Assembly: GCA_030840515.1 (NCBI GenBank)
Contig: JAVEEJ010000177.1
Span: forward strand, 1 to 7,197
Reading direction: 5' to 3'
From: Frankiaceae bacterium
Lineage (GTDB): Bacteria; Actinomycetota; Actinomycetes; JAVEEJ01
Length of the DNA: 7,197 nucleotides
The notes under the pieces: model-generated
Databases searched by the model: none
Seen by the model: the letters and a program-made list of their open reading frames with translations, nothing else
Told to the model about the DNA's origin: nothing
In this document: in pieces, positions 1 through 5,195 of the stretch
Position numbering within the stretch: position 1 is the first letter of the stretch
Layout: each line of letters begins with the position of its first letter
Made by a program: the position numbers and the translations under genes

Positions 1-783
1 GTCGGGTTCCAGTGCCCTGAGTGCGTGAAGGAGGGGGCGAAGGGCCAGCGGGTCGCGCGTACGACGTTCGGCGGGACGGCCCGTCCGGACGACACCCCCG
101 TGATCACGTTCGTGCTCATCGGCCTCAACGTGCTGGTCTTCGTGGTGGCGCTGGCTTCAGGCACCGTGCCGGGCAGCAACAACGGCCTCACGATCCTGCA
201 CGAGCGCTTCGCGAACCTCGCCGCGTCGGTCTCGGCCCCCGACGCCAACGGAGCGCTGACGGTCTTTCGGGGGGTCTCCGACGGCGAGTACTACCGGCTC
301 GTCACCGCGATGTTCCTCCACTTCGGGTTCGGTCACATCGCCTTCAACATGCTGGCGCTGTTCTCCCTGGGGCCGCAGCTCGAGCGGCTCTTCGGCCGGG
401 TCCGCTTTCTCGCCCTCTACCTGGTGGCCGGGTTCTGCGGCAACGTCGCCACCTACGCGCTGGGGCCTCCTGGCCAGTTCGCGGCGGGCGCCTCCACCGC
501 GATCTTCGGCCTCTTCGCGGCCTACTTCATCGTGGCCCGGCGGATGCGCGCCGACATGAGCCAGATCGTGGGCCTGCTCGCGATCAACCTGGTGATCACG
601 TTCGTCTTCCCCAACATCGACTGGCGCGGGCACGTCGGTGGCCTCGTGGGCGGGGCCCTGATCGCCGGCGCATTGGTCTACGCGCCACGGGATCGGCGAT
701 CGCTGATTCAGGCGCTGGGGGTGGGCGCGGTCCTCGCGCTGGCCCTACTCGCGGTCGTCGTGCGGACCGCCAACCTGTCCTGA
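1..783 (+). CDS. Rhomboid family intramembrane serine protease (5' end missing)
   Basis: Polytopic membrane protease that cleaves transmembrane substrates within the bilayer. The frame is open from base 1, giving 260 visible residues, so the gene begins before the window. The GTG at 25 is not taken as the start because the eight residues before it form the end of the cysteine-rich N-terminal motif (VGFQCPEC, a CxxC pair) found in many actinobacterial rhomboids. In visible-residue numbering, about seven hydrophobic segments lie near 33-53, 109-127, 135-154, 163-180, 189-204, 210-228 and 238-254. The HxxxN motif is H112/N116 in FGHIAFN. The catalytic serine is S165 in GASTAIFG and the partner histidine is H211 in WRGHVGG. 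The serine motif is GAST rather than the usual GASG. The gene converges on crgA. Family is certain from these motifs; substrate is unknown. Confidence 0.93.
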   Translation, partial: VGFQCPECVKEGAKGQRVARTTFGGTARPDDTPVITFVLIGLNVLVFVVALASGTVPGSNNGLTILHERFANLAASVSAPDANGALTVFRGVSDGEYYRLVTAMFLHFGFGHIAFNMLALFSLGPQLERLFGRVRFLALYLVAGFCGNVATYALGPPGQFAAGASTAIFGLFAAYFIVARRMRADMSQIVGLLAINLVITFVFPNIDWRGHVGGLVGGALIAGALVYAPRDRRSLIQALGVGAVLALALLAVVVRTANLS

Positions 784-789
784 CCGCGG

Positions 790-808
790 TCGTCCACACT
801 GTGGACGA
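790..808. repeat. 19-bp palindrome made of two DnaA-box-like 9-mers
   Basis: The sequence TCGTCCACA-C-TGTGGACGA is a perfect inverted repeat with 9-bp arms around one base. Each arm differs by one base from TTGTCCACA, a form of the DnaA box common in high-GC actinobacteria. Another such sequence on the minus strand, CCATCCACA at 821-813, lies four bases further on. It sits between the stop codons of two convergent genes. Read as RNA it could form an 8-bp stem with a 3-base loop, so a bidirectional terminator without a U-tract is the main alternative. The palindrome is directly visible; its function is inference. Confidence 0.6.
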
Positions 809-812
809 AGCC

Positions 813-821
813 TGTGGATGG
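813..821 (-). promoter_or_regulatory. Third DnaA-box-like 9-mer
   Basis: On the minus strand this reads CCATCCACA, two mismatches from TTATCCACA. It is in the same orientation as the right arm of the adjacent palindrome, with a 13-base offset between the two. Alone it would be unremarkable; it is listed because of the clustering with the palindrome in a 76-base spacer. Confidence 0.3.
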
Positions 822-859
822 AATTACACCGGTGTCATTGCCCGCGGCCAGTGCCCGGT

Positions 860-1111
860 CTAATGCCACTGGGTCGAGACGATGAACCCGCCGACGATCA
901 GGCCGAAGCCCACCGCGAGGTTCCAGTTGCCGAGCGCGTCGATCAGGGGGGCCGTCCCGCCGGTGATGTAGAAGACAGCGAGCCACAGCACGCCGAGCAC
1001 GAACAGCGCCAACATGAGCGGAGCGACCCACGGCGGGCTGATCTTCTTCTTGGCCGAGCGGGTCGGCGGCGGGGTGTACGCAGCCTTCTGCCGGATGCGG
1101 GACTTCGGCAC
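860..1111 (-). CDS. crgA: Cell division protein CrgA
   Basis: Small two-pass membrane protein of the actinobacterial divisome. In Streptomyces it inhibits septation and in mycobacteria it interacts with FtsZ and septal peptidoglycan synthesis proteins. The 83-residue product matches the family in length and plan: an N terminus MPKSRIRQKA, a basic/proline-rich cytoplasmic stretch (residues 11-27), TM1 near 28-49, a short outside loop with GNWN (61-64), TM2 near 64-79, and the characteristic ending STQWH. The start is GTG at 1111-1109, with GGAG six bases upstream on the minus strand (1121-1118). The gene is convergent to the rhomboid gene and divergent from the DUF881 gene, the arrangement seen around crgA in other actinobacteria. 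Confidence 0.97.
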   Translation of the reverse strand: MPKSRIRQKAAYTPPPTRSAKKKISPPWVAPLMLALFVLGVLWLAVFYITGGTAPLIDALGNWNLAVGFGLIVGGFIVSTQWH

Positions 1112-1140
1112 AGTTCGCTCCAGGGCTTGGGGTTAGCGTG

Positions 1141-1155
1141 TGACCTGCGCGGTCA
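1141..1155. repeat. Inverted repeat TGACC-N5-GGTCA in the divergent spacer
   Basis: Two 5-bp arms separated by TGCGC, whose inner four bases are themselves self-complementary. It lies almost midway between the two divergent start codons, a typical place for an operator controlling both genes. The arms are short, and chance occurrence in GC-rich DNA is possible. Confidence 0.35.
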
Positions 1156-1175
1156 GCGTAATGGTCTTCGCGGGC

Positions 1176-1181
1176 AGGAGG
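1176..1181 (+). promoter_or_regulatory. Strong ribosome binding site for the DUF881 gene
   Basis: AGGAGG, a full anti-16S match, stands four bases before the GTG at 1186 and fixes that GTG as the start in preference to the in-frame ATG at 1201. It is the best ribosome binding site in the window, consistent with this gene being first in its operon while the genes after it appear to rely on coupling. Confidence 0.85.
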
Positions 1182-1185
1182 TGGC

Positions 1186-1917
1186 GTGACCCGGCCTCGG
1201 ATGCTCTGGCGCGCGGCCGTACCCGTGATCGCCTTGCTGGCCGGCTACCTGTTCGCCACCAGCTCGCACACCGCGCGTGGGACCGACCTCAGACCGGAGC
1301 AGCGCGACCTGGCCGAGCTCATCGCCGGGCAGCGGCAGAGCCTCGAGGCCGGGATCGCGAGGCTTCGTCGTACTCGTGCCGAGGTCGAGGCCGCGACCCG
1401 GGTCGGCGCCTCCGGCGACGCCGAGGTGAGCGCCGCGCAGGCAGCGGGGGACGCGCTCGCGGCGAGCGCGGGGACGGTGCCGGTGCACGGGCCGGCGCTC
1501 ACGGTGGTCCTGGACGACGCGCCGCGCAGTGCCGACGGCTCGCTTCCCGACGGCGTGACCCCCGACGACGTGGTGGTCCACCAGCAGGACGTGCAGGCCG
1601 TGGTGAACGCGCTCTGGGCCGGCGGCGCGGAGGCCATGCGGCTGATGGACCAGCGGGTCATCTCGACCAGTGCCGTGCGGTGTGTCGGCAACACTCTGCT
1701 GCTCCAAGGCGTTGTCTACTCACCCCCCTACCGCATCACGGCGATCGGCGACCCCGGCCGGATGCGAGCCGCGCTCGAGGAGGCTCCCCTGGTGTCGGTG
1801 TACCGCGAGTACGTCGAGCAGCTCGGGCTCGGTTACGTGGTGACCGAGGCGCTCGATGTCCGGCTGCCTGCCTACGCCGGCCTTCTCGACCTCAACCACA
1901 TCCAGGGAGCCGCGTGA
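1186..1917 (+). CDS. DUF881 family membrane-anchored protein
   Basis: Protein of unknown molecular function, 243 residues, related to Bacillus YlxX/YlxW-type proteins that are also encoded among division genes, and to mycobacterial Rv0012. Visible parts are a short basic N terminus, one membrane segment (about residues 9-25), a helical, probably coiled-coil linker rich in Leu, Arg and Glu (36-70), and an extracytoplasmic domain from about residue 96. The domain carries GPALTVVLDD (102-111), VVVHQQDVQAVVNALWAGGAEA (129-150, showing the family's NALWxxGAEA block), and an SPPYRITAIGDP stretch (179-190). The GTG start follows AGGAGG by four bases. The stop overlaps the sortase GTG by 4 nt (GTGA), indicating translational coupling. 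The context suggests a cell-envelope or division role, but none is demonstrated by sequence. Confidence 0.9.
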   Translation: MTRPRMLWRAAVPVIALLAGYLFATSSHTARGTDLRPEQRDLAELIAGQRQSLEAGIARLRRTRAEVEAATRVGASGDAEVSAAQAAGDALAASAGTVPVHGPALTVVLDDAPRSADGSLPDGVTPDDVVVHQQDVQAVVNALWAGGAEAMRLMDQRVISTSAVRCVGNTLLLQGVVYSPPYRITAIGDPGRMRAALEEAPLVSVYREYVEQLGLGYVVTEALDVRLPAYAGLLDLNHIQGAA

Positions 1918-2585
1918 ACACGGTGCGGACCGTCATCCGCGGCATCGGCCAGACGCTCATCACCCTCGGGCTCATCACGCTGCTGTTCTGCGCCTACGAG
2001 CTGTGGATCACCAACCTCTACACCGCGAGGGAGCAGTCGGCGCTCGGCTCGCAGCTGCGTCGGTCCTGGGACTCGGGTGAGGACCCGCTGGCCCCGACCC
2101 TGGTGCGGGTGCCGCTCGGCACCGGCATCGCGGTGCTGCGGATCCCGCGGCTGGGGGACAGCTACGCGAAGGTCGTGGTGGAGGGCGTCGGTCGCGAGGA
2201 CCTGAAGAAGGGCCCCGGCCACTACCCCGGCACGGCTCTGTTCGGCAACCTGGGCAACGTCGTGATCTCCGGTCACCGCACGACCTACGGCGCGCCCTTC
2301 AACCGGCTCGACGAGGTGAAGCCCGGCGACGCGATCGTGGTGGAGACCAAGACCATGTGGTTCACCTACACCGTGACCAAGCGGTCGGTGGTCTCCCCGC
2401 ACGCGATCGAGGTGACCTACCCGGTGCCGGGGGACAAGGGCGCGAAGCCCACCAAGCGGCTGATCACCCTGACCACGTGCAACCCGAAGTACTCCGCCCG
2501 CACCCGCCTGATCGTCTTCGCGGAGCAGTCGGCGGCGCAGCCGAAGTCGGCCGGTCTGCCACCCGCGCTGACTCAGGGCACCTGA
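1914..2585 (+). CDS. Class E sortase
   Basis: Membrane-anchored cysteine transpeptidase that attaches surface proteins to peptidoglycan; class E enzymes of high-GC actinobacteria generally recognise LAxTG-type sorting signals. The 223-residue product has an N-terminal membrane segment (about residues 11-31), a short linker, and a sortase beta-barrel from about residue 63. The catalytic histidine is H121 in ISGHRTTYG, the cysteine is C189 in TLTTCNPKYSA, and the likely arginine is R198 in ARTRLIVFA. These motifs and the single leading TM helix fit class E. The GTG at 1914 is preferred because AGGGAG (1904-1909) lies four bases before it; the GTG at 1923 would leave a 13-base gap. The frame stays open back to 1140, but that part has no sortase-like content and overlaps the DUF881 gene. 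No LPxTG/LAxTG substrate is encoded in the window. Confidence 0.93.
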   Translation: MNTVRTVIRGIGQTLITLGLITLLFCAYELWITNLYTAREQSALGSQLRRSWDSGEDPLAPTLVRVPLGTGIAVLRIPRLGDSYAKVVVEGVGREDLKKGPGHYPGTALFGNLGNVVISGHRTTYGAPFNRLDEVKPGDAIVVETKTMWFTYTVTKRSVVSPHAIEVTYPVPGDKGAKPTKRLITLTTCNPKYSARTRLIVFAEQSAAQPKSAGLPPALTQGT

Positions 2586-2773
2586 TGTACACCTGGATCT
2601 GGGGCAAGCTGCCCGGTGGCTTGCCCGGCAAGATCGCCGGCACGCTGGTGCTGCTGGCCGCGGCGATCGCCGTGCTGTTCCTCGTCGTCTTCCCCTGGGC
2701 CGAGCCGCGGCTGCCGTTCAACGACGTGACGGTCGACCCGGGCAGCTCCGTGGACTCCACCCCGAGCCCATGA
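2585..2773 (+). CDS. Small single-pass membrane protein of unknown function
   Basis: Hypothetical 62-residue protein. A Trp/Gly-rich start (MYTWIWGKLPGGLPGK) is followed by a long hydrophobic helix (about residues 17-37, LVLLAAAIAVLFLVVF), a proline-rich exit PWAEPRLPFNDVTVDP (37-52) and a Ser/Pro-rich end. Its ATG shares one base with the sortase stop (TGATG), and AGGG lies six bases upstream (2575-2578). Its own stop overlaps the pabA ATG by 4 nt (ATGA). Overlaps on both sides, coding-like G/C third positions and a clear membrane segment argue that it is a real gene. I recall similar short proteins with an FPWxEPxLPFNDVTV-like end beside pabA in other actinobacteria, but cannot verify this here. 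No function can be assigned; proximity suggests an envelope role. Confidence 0.8.
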   Translation: MYTWIWGKLPGGLPGKIAGTLVLLAAAIAVLFLVVFPWAEPRLPFNDVTVDPGSSVDSTPSP

Positions 2774-3417
2774 GCTCCCTCCACGTCCTCGTCGTCGACA
2801 ACTACGACAGCTTCGTGTTCAACCTCGTGCAGTACCTCGGCCAGCTCGGGGCCCGCACCACGGTGTTGCGCAACGACGAAGTAGCGCTCGATGAGGTGGG
2901 CGAGTACGACGGGGTGCTGCTCTCGCCCGGTCCCGGCATACCCGAGAGCGCCGGCGTGTGCGTCGACCTGGTGCGAAGTCACGCGGGCAGGGTCCCGATC
3001 CTGGGCGTGTGCCTCGGTCACCAGGCGATCGCCGTCGCCTATGGCGGATCTGTGGGCCGCGCGCCCGAGCTGCTGCACGGGAAGACGAGCGAGGTCGAGC
3101 ACAACGGGGCCGGCGTCTTCGCGGGACTTCCGCGACCCTTCACCGCGACTCGCTATCACTCACTTGCCGTCGACCCGGCCTCGGTGCCGAGTGAGCTCGA
3201 GGTCACTGCGTGGACAGCGAGCGGTGTCGTGATGGGGCTGCGTCACCGCGAGGTCGCGGTCGAGGGCGTGCAGTTCCACCCGGAGTCGGTGCTCACCGAA
3301 GCCGGGCACCTGCTGCTGGCGAACTGGCTCGCCGTCTGCGGCGACCCGGGTGCGCTCGCGCTCGCCCCGGCGCTGGTCGACGCGGCCGACCGGATGCGCG
3401 AGTCCGTCGGGGCCTGA
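2770..3417 (+). CDS. pabA: Aminodeoxychorismate/anthranilate synthase glutaminase subunit
   Basis: Class I glutamine amidotransferase, 215 residues, cytoplasmic. It releases ammonia from glutamine for a chorismate-using partner: PabB (4-amino-4-deoxychorismate for folate) and/or TrpE (anthranilate for tryptophan). The N terminus LVVDNYDSFVFNL (7-19) is diagnostic. Other motifs are LSPGPGIP (51-58, oxyanion region), the nucleophile C81 in GVCLGHQ, and H170/E172 in VQFHPES, completing the Cys-His-Glu triad. No good ribosome binding site precedes the ATG, so translation probably depends on the 4-nt overlap with the small membrane-protein gene. The mycobacterial homologue at this locus is called trpG; PabA and TrpG cannot be separated by sequence alone, and one protein may serve both pathways. 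The chorismate-binding partner is not in the window. Confidence 0.93.
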   Translation: MSSLHVLVVDNYDSFVFNLVQYLGQLGARTTVLRNDEVALDEVGEYDGVLLSPGPGIPESAGVCVDLVRSHAGRVPILGVCLGHQAIAVAYGGSVGRAPELLHGKTSEVEHNGAGVFAGLPRPFTATRYHSLAVDPASVPSELEVTAWTASGVVMGLRHREVAVEGVQFHPESVLTEAGHLLLANWLAVCGDPGALALAPALVDAADRMRESVGA

Positions 3418-3440
3418 CCGCCGCTGCCTATCCCGCAGGT

Positions 3441-3478
3441 GTCGTCGTACTCCTCCGGCGTCGTCGTACTCGTCCGGC
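3441..3478. repeat. Two tandem 19-bp direct repeats between convergent pabA and pknB
   Basis: Copies at 3441-3459 and 3460-3478 are adjacent and read GTCGTCGTACTC(C/G)TCCGGC, differing at one of 19 bases. They fill most of the 62-base spacer between the two facing stop codons, and the second ends one base before the pknB stop codon. The unit is not a multiple of three and I see no strong hairpin or T-run, so it is not an obvious intrinsic terminator. Function is unknown. Confidence 0.8.
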
Positions 3479-3479
3479 G

Positions 3480-5195
3480 CTAGGGCGTAGGCGTGGCAGA
3501 GGGCTCGGTCGACGGCGTGGGCTCGCCGGTCGGTGTCGGCTCGGTCGTGGGTGTCGGCTCCGGCTGGGCGACGACGATGGTGATGGTCGCTCCGCGCTTC
3601 ACCCGCGCGCTGCCCGGCGGGTCCTGCGAGGTGACGGTGCCGGGTACGACGGTCGGGTCGATGACCGTGGTGCGCTGCACCTTGAACCCTGCGCTGACCA
3701 GCTGCGCCCGGGCGTCGGACTCGGGGAGCCCGGTGACCTGCGGGACCGTGTTGAAGCCACTGGCCAGCACAAGGCCCACGGACGACCCGGCGTTCACGGC
3801 TGTGCCTGGGGCAGGGGTCACCTCGAGCACCGTGCCTGCCGCTGCCTTGTCGTCCCGCTTGTCGAGGGACCCCACCTTGATGCCGACCTTGGCCAGCGCT
3901 GCGCGCGCATCGGCTTCGGACAGGCCGATGATGTCGGGGACCTTGGCCGGGGCCGGGCCCTTCGACAGCGTGATGGCGATCGAGTCCCCGCGACGCACGG
4001 AGATCTCGGGCAGCGGCTCCTGCCCCGTGACGCGTCCGGTGGGGATGGTCGGGCTGTAGGCCTGCCCGACCTCGCCGAGCTTCAGCCCGACCTGGTCGAG
4101 GCGGGCGGCGGCCTCGTTGCGGGTCAACCCGAGCAGCGACGGGGTGCGAACGGCGCCGCCACCGGGACCAGAGACGACCGAGCGCACGACGAAGGCGGCG
4201 AGCAGGAAGACCACCACCACCCCGGCGGCGAGGGCGATGTACGCGAACGTGCGCTGCCGCGTGCGGTCGCCTTCGGGAGCTGGCGGCGTCCGGGACAGCA
4301 CCGTCGTGGCGGACACACCTCCGCCGAGCACCGGGGTCGCCCGGACCGGCTGACCGGCGATGACCCGCTCGACGTCCTCGCGCATCTCCACGGCGGACTG
4401 GTAGCGGTTGGCGGGGTTCTTCGCCATCGCCTTGAGCACGACGGCGTCGGCGCCGGCGGGTAGGTCGGCCACGAGCTGCGACGGCGGGACCGGGTCCTCG
4501 CGCACGTGCTGGTAGGCGACAGCGACAGGTGAGTCACCCGTGAACGGCGGCTGCCCGGTGAGCAGCTCGTAGAGCAGGCAGCCGGCGGAGTAGATGTCGC
4601 TGCGGTGGTCGACGTGCTCGCCCCGGGCCTGCTCGGGGGAGAGGTACTGCGCGGTCCCGACCACGGCAGCGGTCTGGGTCATCGTGGTGGTGACGTCGGA
4701 GAGCGCGCGCGAGATGCCGAAGTCCATGACCTTGACGTCGCCGGCCTTGGTGAGCATGACGTTCGCGGGCTTGATGTCACGGTGCACGATGCCCGCGCGG
4801 TGGCTGTACTCGAGCGCGCGCAGGACCTCGCCGGTGATCTCGAAGGCCCGGTTGGGAAGCAGCCGTCCCTCGCTGCGCAGCACGTCGCGCAGGGTGCGTC
4901 CGTCGACGTACTCCATGACGATGTACGGCGTCGCGTCCTCGCCCACCGACTCCTCGCCGGTGTCGTAGATGGCCACCACGGTCGGGTGGTTCAGCGAGGC
5001 GGCGGACTGCGCCTCGCGCCGGAACCTGGCCTGGAACGACGGGTCACGGGCGAGGTCCGGACGCAGCGTCTTGACCGCTACGTCGCGGCCGAGCCGCACG
5101 TCGTGACCACGCCTGACCTCGGCCATCCCGCCGTACCCGAGCACGTCGAGGAGCTCATAGCGACCGCCGAGACGCGGGTTGACCCCGTCAGCCAT
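3480..5195 (-). CDS. pknB: Transmembrane Ser/Thr protein kinase PknB with three PASTA domains
   Basis: Receptor kinase linking cell-wall state to growth and division; PASTA domains in this family bind muropeptides or lipid II. The 571 residues comprise a kinase domain (13-280) with glycine loop LGYGGMAEV (19-27), Lys42 in VAVK, catalytic D140 in HRDIKPAN and D158 in DFG. The activation loop has T173-Q-T175, matching the TQT autophosphorylation pair of mycobacterial PknB. A juxtamembrane linker, one TM helix (about 317-338) and three PASTA units (about 349-413, 416-481, 482-545) follow. The protein ends in a Thr/Pro/Glu tail (546-571). M. tuberculosis PknB has four PASTA units. The ATG start (5195-5193) overlaps the pknA end by 8 nt and has AAGGG five bases upstream. 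It is the last gene of the pbpA-pknA-pknB operon in this window. Confidence 0.97.
   Translation of the reverse strand: MADGVNPRLGGRYELLDVLGYGGMAEVRRGHDVRLGRDVAVKTLRPDLARDPSFQARFRREAQSAASLNHPTVVAIYDTGEESVGEDATPYIVMEYVDGRTLRDVLRSEGRLLPNRAFEITGEVLRALEYSHRAGIVHRDIKPANVMLTKAGDVKVMDFGISRALSDVTTTMTQTAAVVGTAQYLSPEQARGEHVDHRSDIYSAGCLLYELLTGQPPFTGDSPVAVAYQHVREDPVPPSQLVADLPAGADAVVLKAMAKNPANRYQSAVEMREDVERVIAGQPVRATPVLGGGVSATTVLSRTPPAPEGDRTRQRTFAYIALAAGVVVVFLLAAFVVRSVVSGPGGGAVRTPSLLGLTRNEAAARLDQVGLKLGEVGQAYSPTIPTGRVTGQEPLPEISVRRGDSIAITLSKGPAPAKVPDIIGLSEADARAALAKVGIKVGSLDKRDDKAAAGTVLEVTPAPGTAVNAGSSVGLVLASGFNTVPQVTGLPESDARAQLVSAGFKVQRTTVIDPTVVPGTVTSQDPPGSARVKRGATITIVVAQPEPTPTTEPTPTGEPTPSTEPSATPTP
3482..3559 (-). 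repeat. Hexapeptide repeat tail of PknB (coding repeat)
   Basis: The last 26 codons of pknB encode four imperfect six-residue units beginning at Glu546, Glu552, Glu558 and Glu564 (EPTPTT, EPTPTG, EPTPST, EPSATP) plus a closing Thr-Pro. In the DNA the 18-base period shows as GGTGTCGGCTC at 3532-3542 and again at 3550-3560 on the plus strand. The tail lies outside the membrane after the last PASTA domain. Thr/Pro-rich tails of this kind are frequent sites of protein O-mannosylation in actinobacteria; that is inference here. Confidence 0.7.

Larger units (their letters stand above)
1112..1185. promoter_or_regulatory. Divergent promoter spacer between crgA and the DUF881-sortase-pabA operon
   Basis: This 74-base spacer must hold the translation signals, and probably promoters, for both directions. 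I see no convincing -35/-10 pair for either strand. Visible elements are GGAG for crgA (1118-1121, minus strand), AGGAGG for the DUF881 gene (1176-1181, plus strand), and a small inverted repeat TGACC-N5-GGTCA at 1141-1155 near the middle, which could be an operator shared by both promoters. Promoter function is inferred from the gene orientation only. Confidence 0.5.

Noticed and set aside
157..633. 158-codon minus-strand open frame opposite the rhomboid gene
   Set aside because: Antisense to conserved TM segments and catalytic motifs; its composition is His/Glu/Arg-rich, as expected from reverse reading of hydrophobic codons.
1365..1377. 13-base match (TCGTCGTACTCGT) between the DUF881 gene and the spacer repeat at 3461-3473
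   Set aside because: It lies inside a coding helix and matches only part of one repeat copy. In DNA rich in TCG/CGT codons this is likely chance.
1140..1913. Possible N-terminal extension of the sortase to position 1140
   Set aside because: It would lie entirely over the DUF881 gene, which has a strong ribosome binding site and family motifs. The extension reads as Arg/Gly-rich low-complexity sequence; the sortase TM helix begins right after the GTG at 1914.
2548..2582. Possible sorting-signal-like LPPALT near the sortase C terminus
   Set aside because: It is not an LPxTG or LAxTG motif and no hydrophobic segment or basic tail follows before the stop codon.
3210..4463. 417-codon plus-strand open frame opposite pknB
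   Set aside because: It overlaps the end of pabA and runs antisense to the clearly recognisable PASTA and linker parts of pknB. Its translation is Arg/Gly-rich with no domain, as expected for a frame kept open by high GC.
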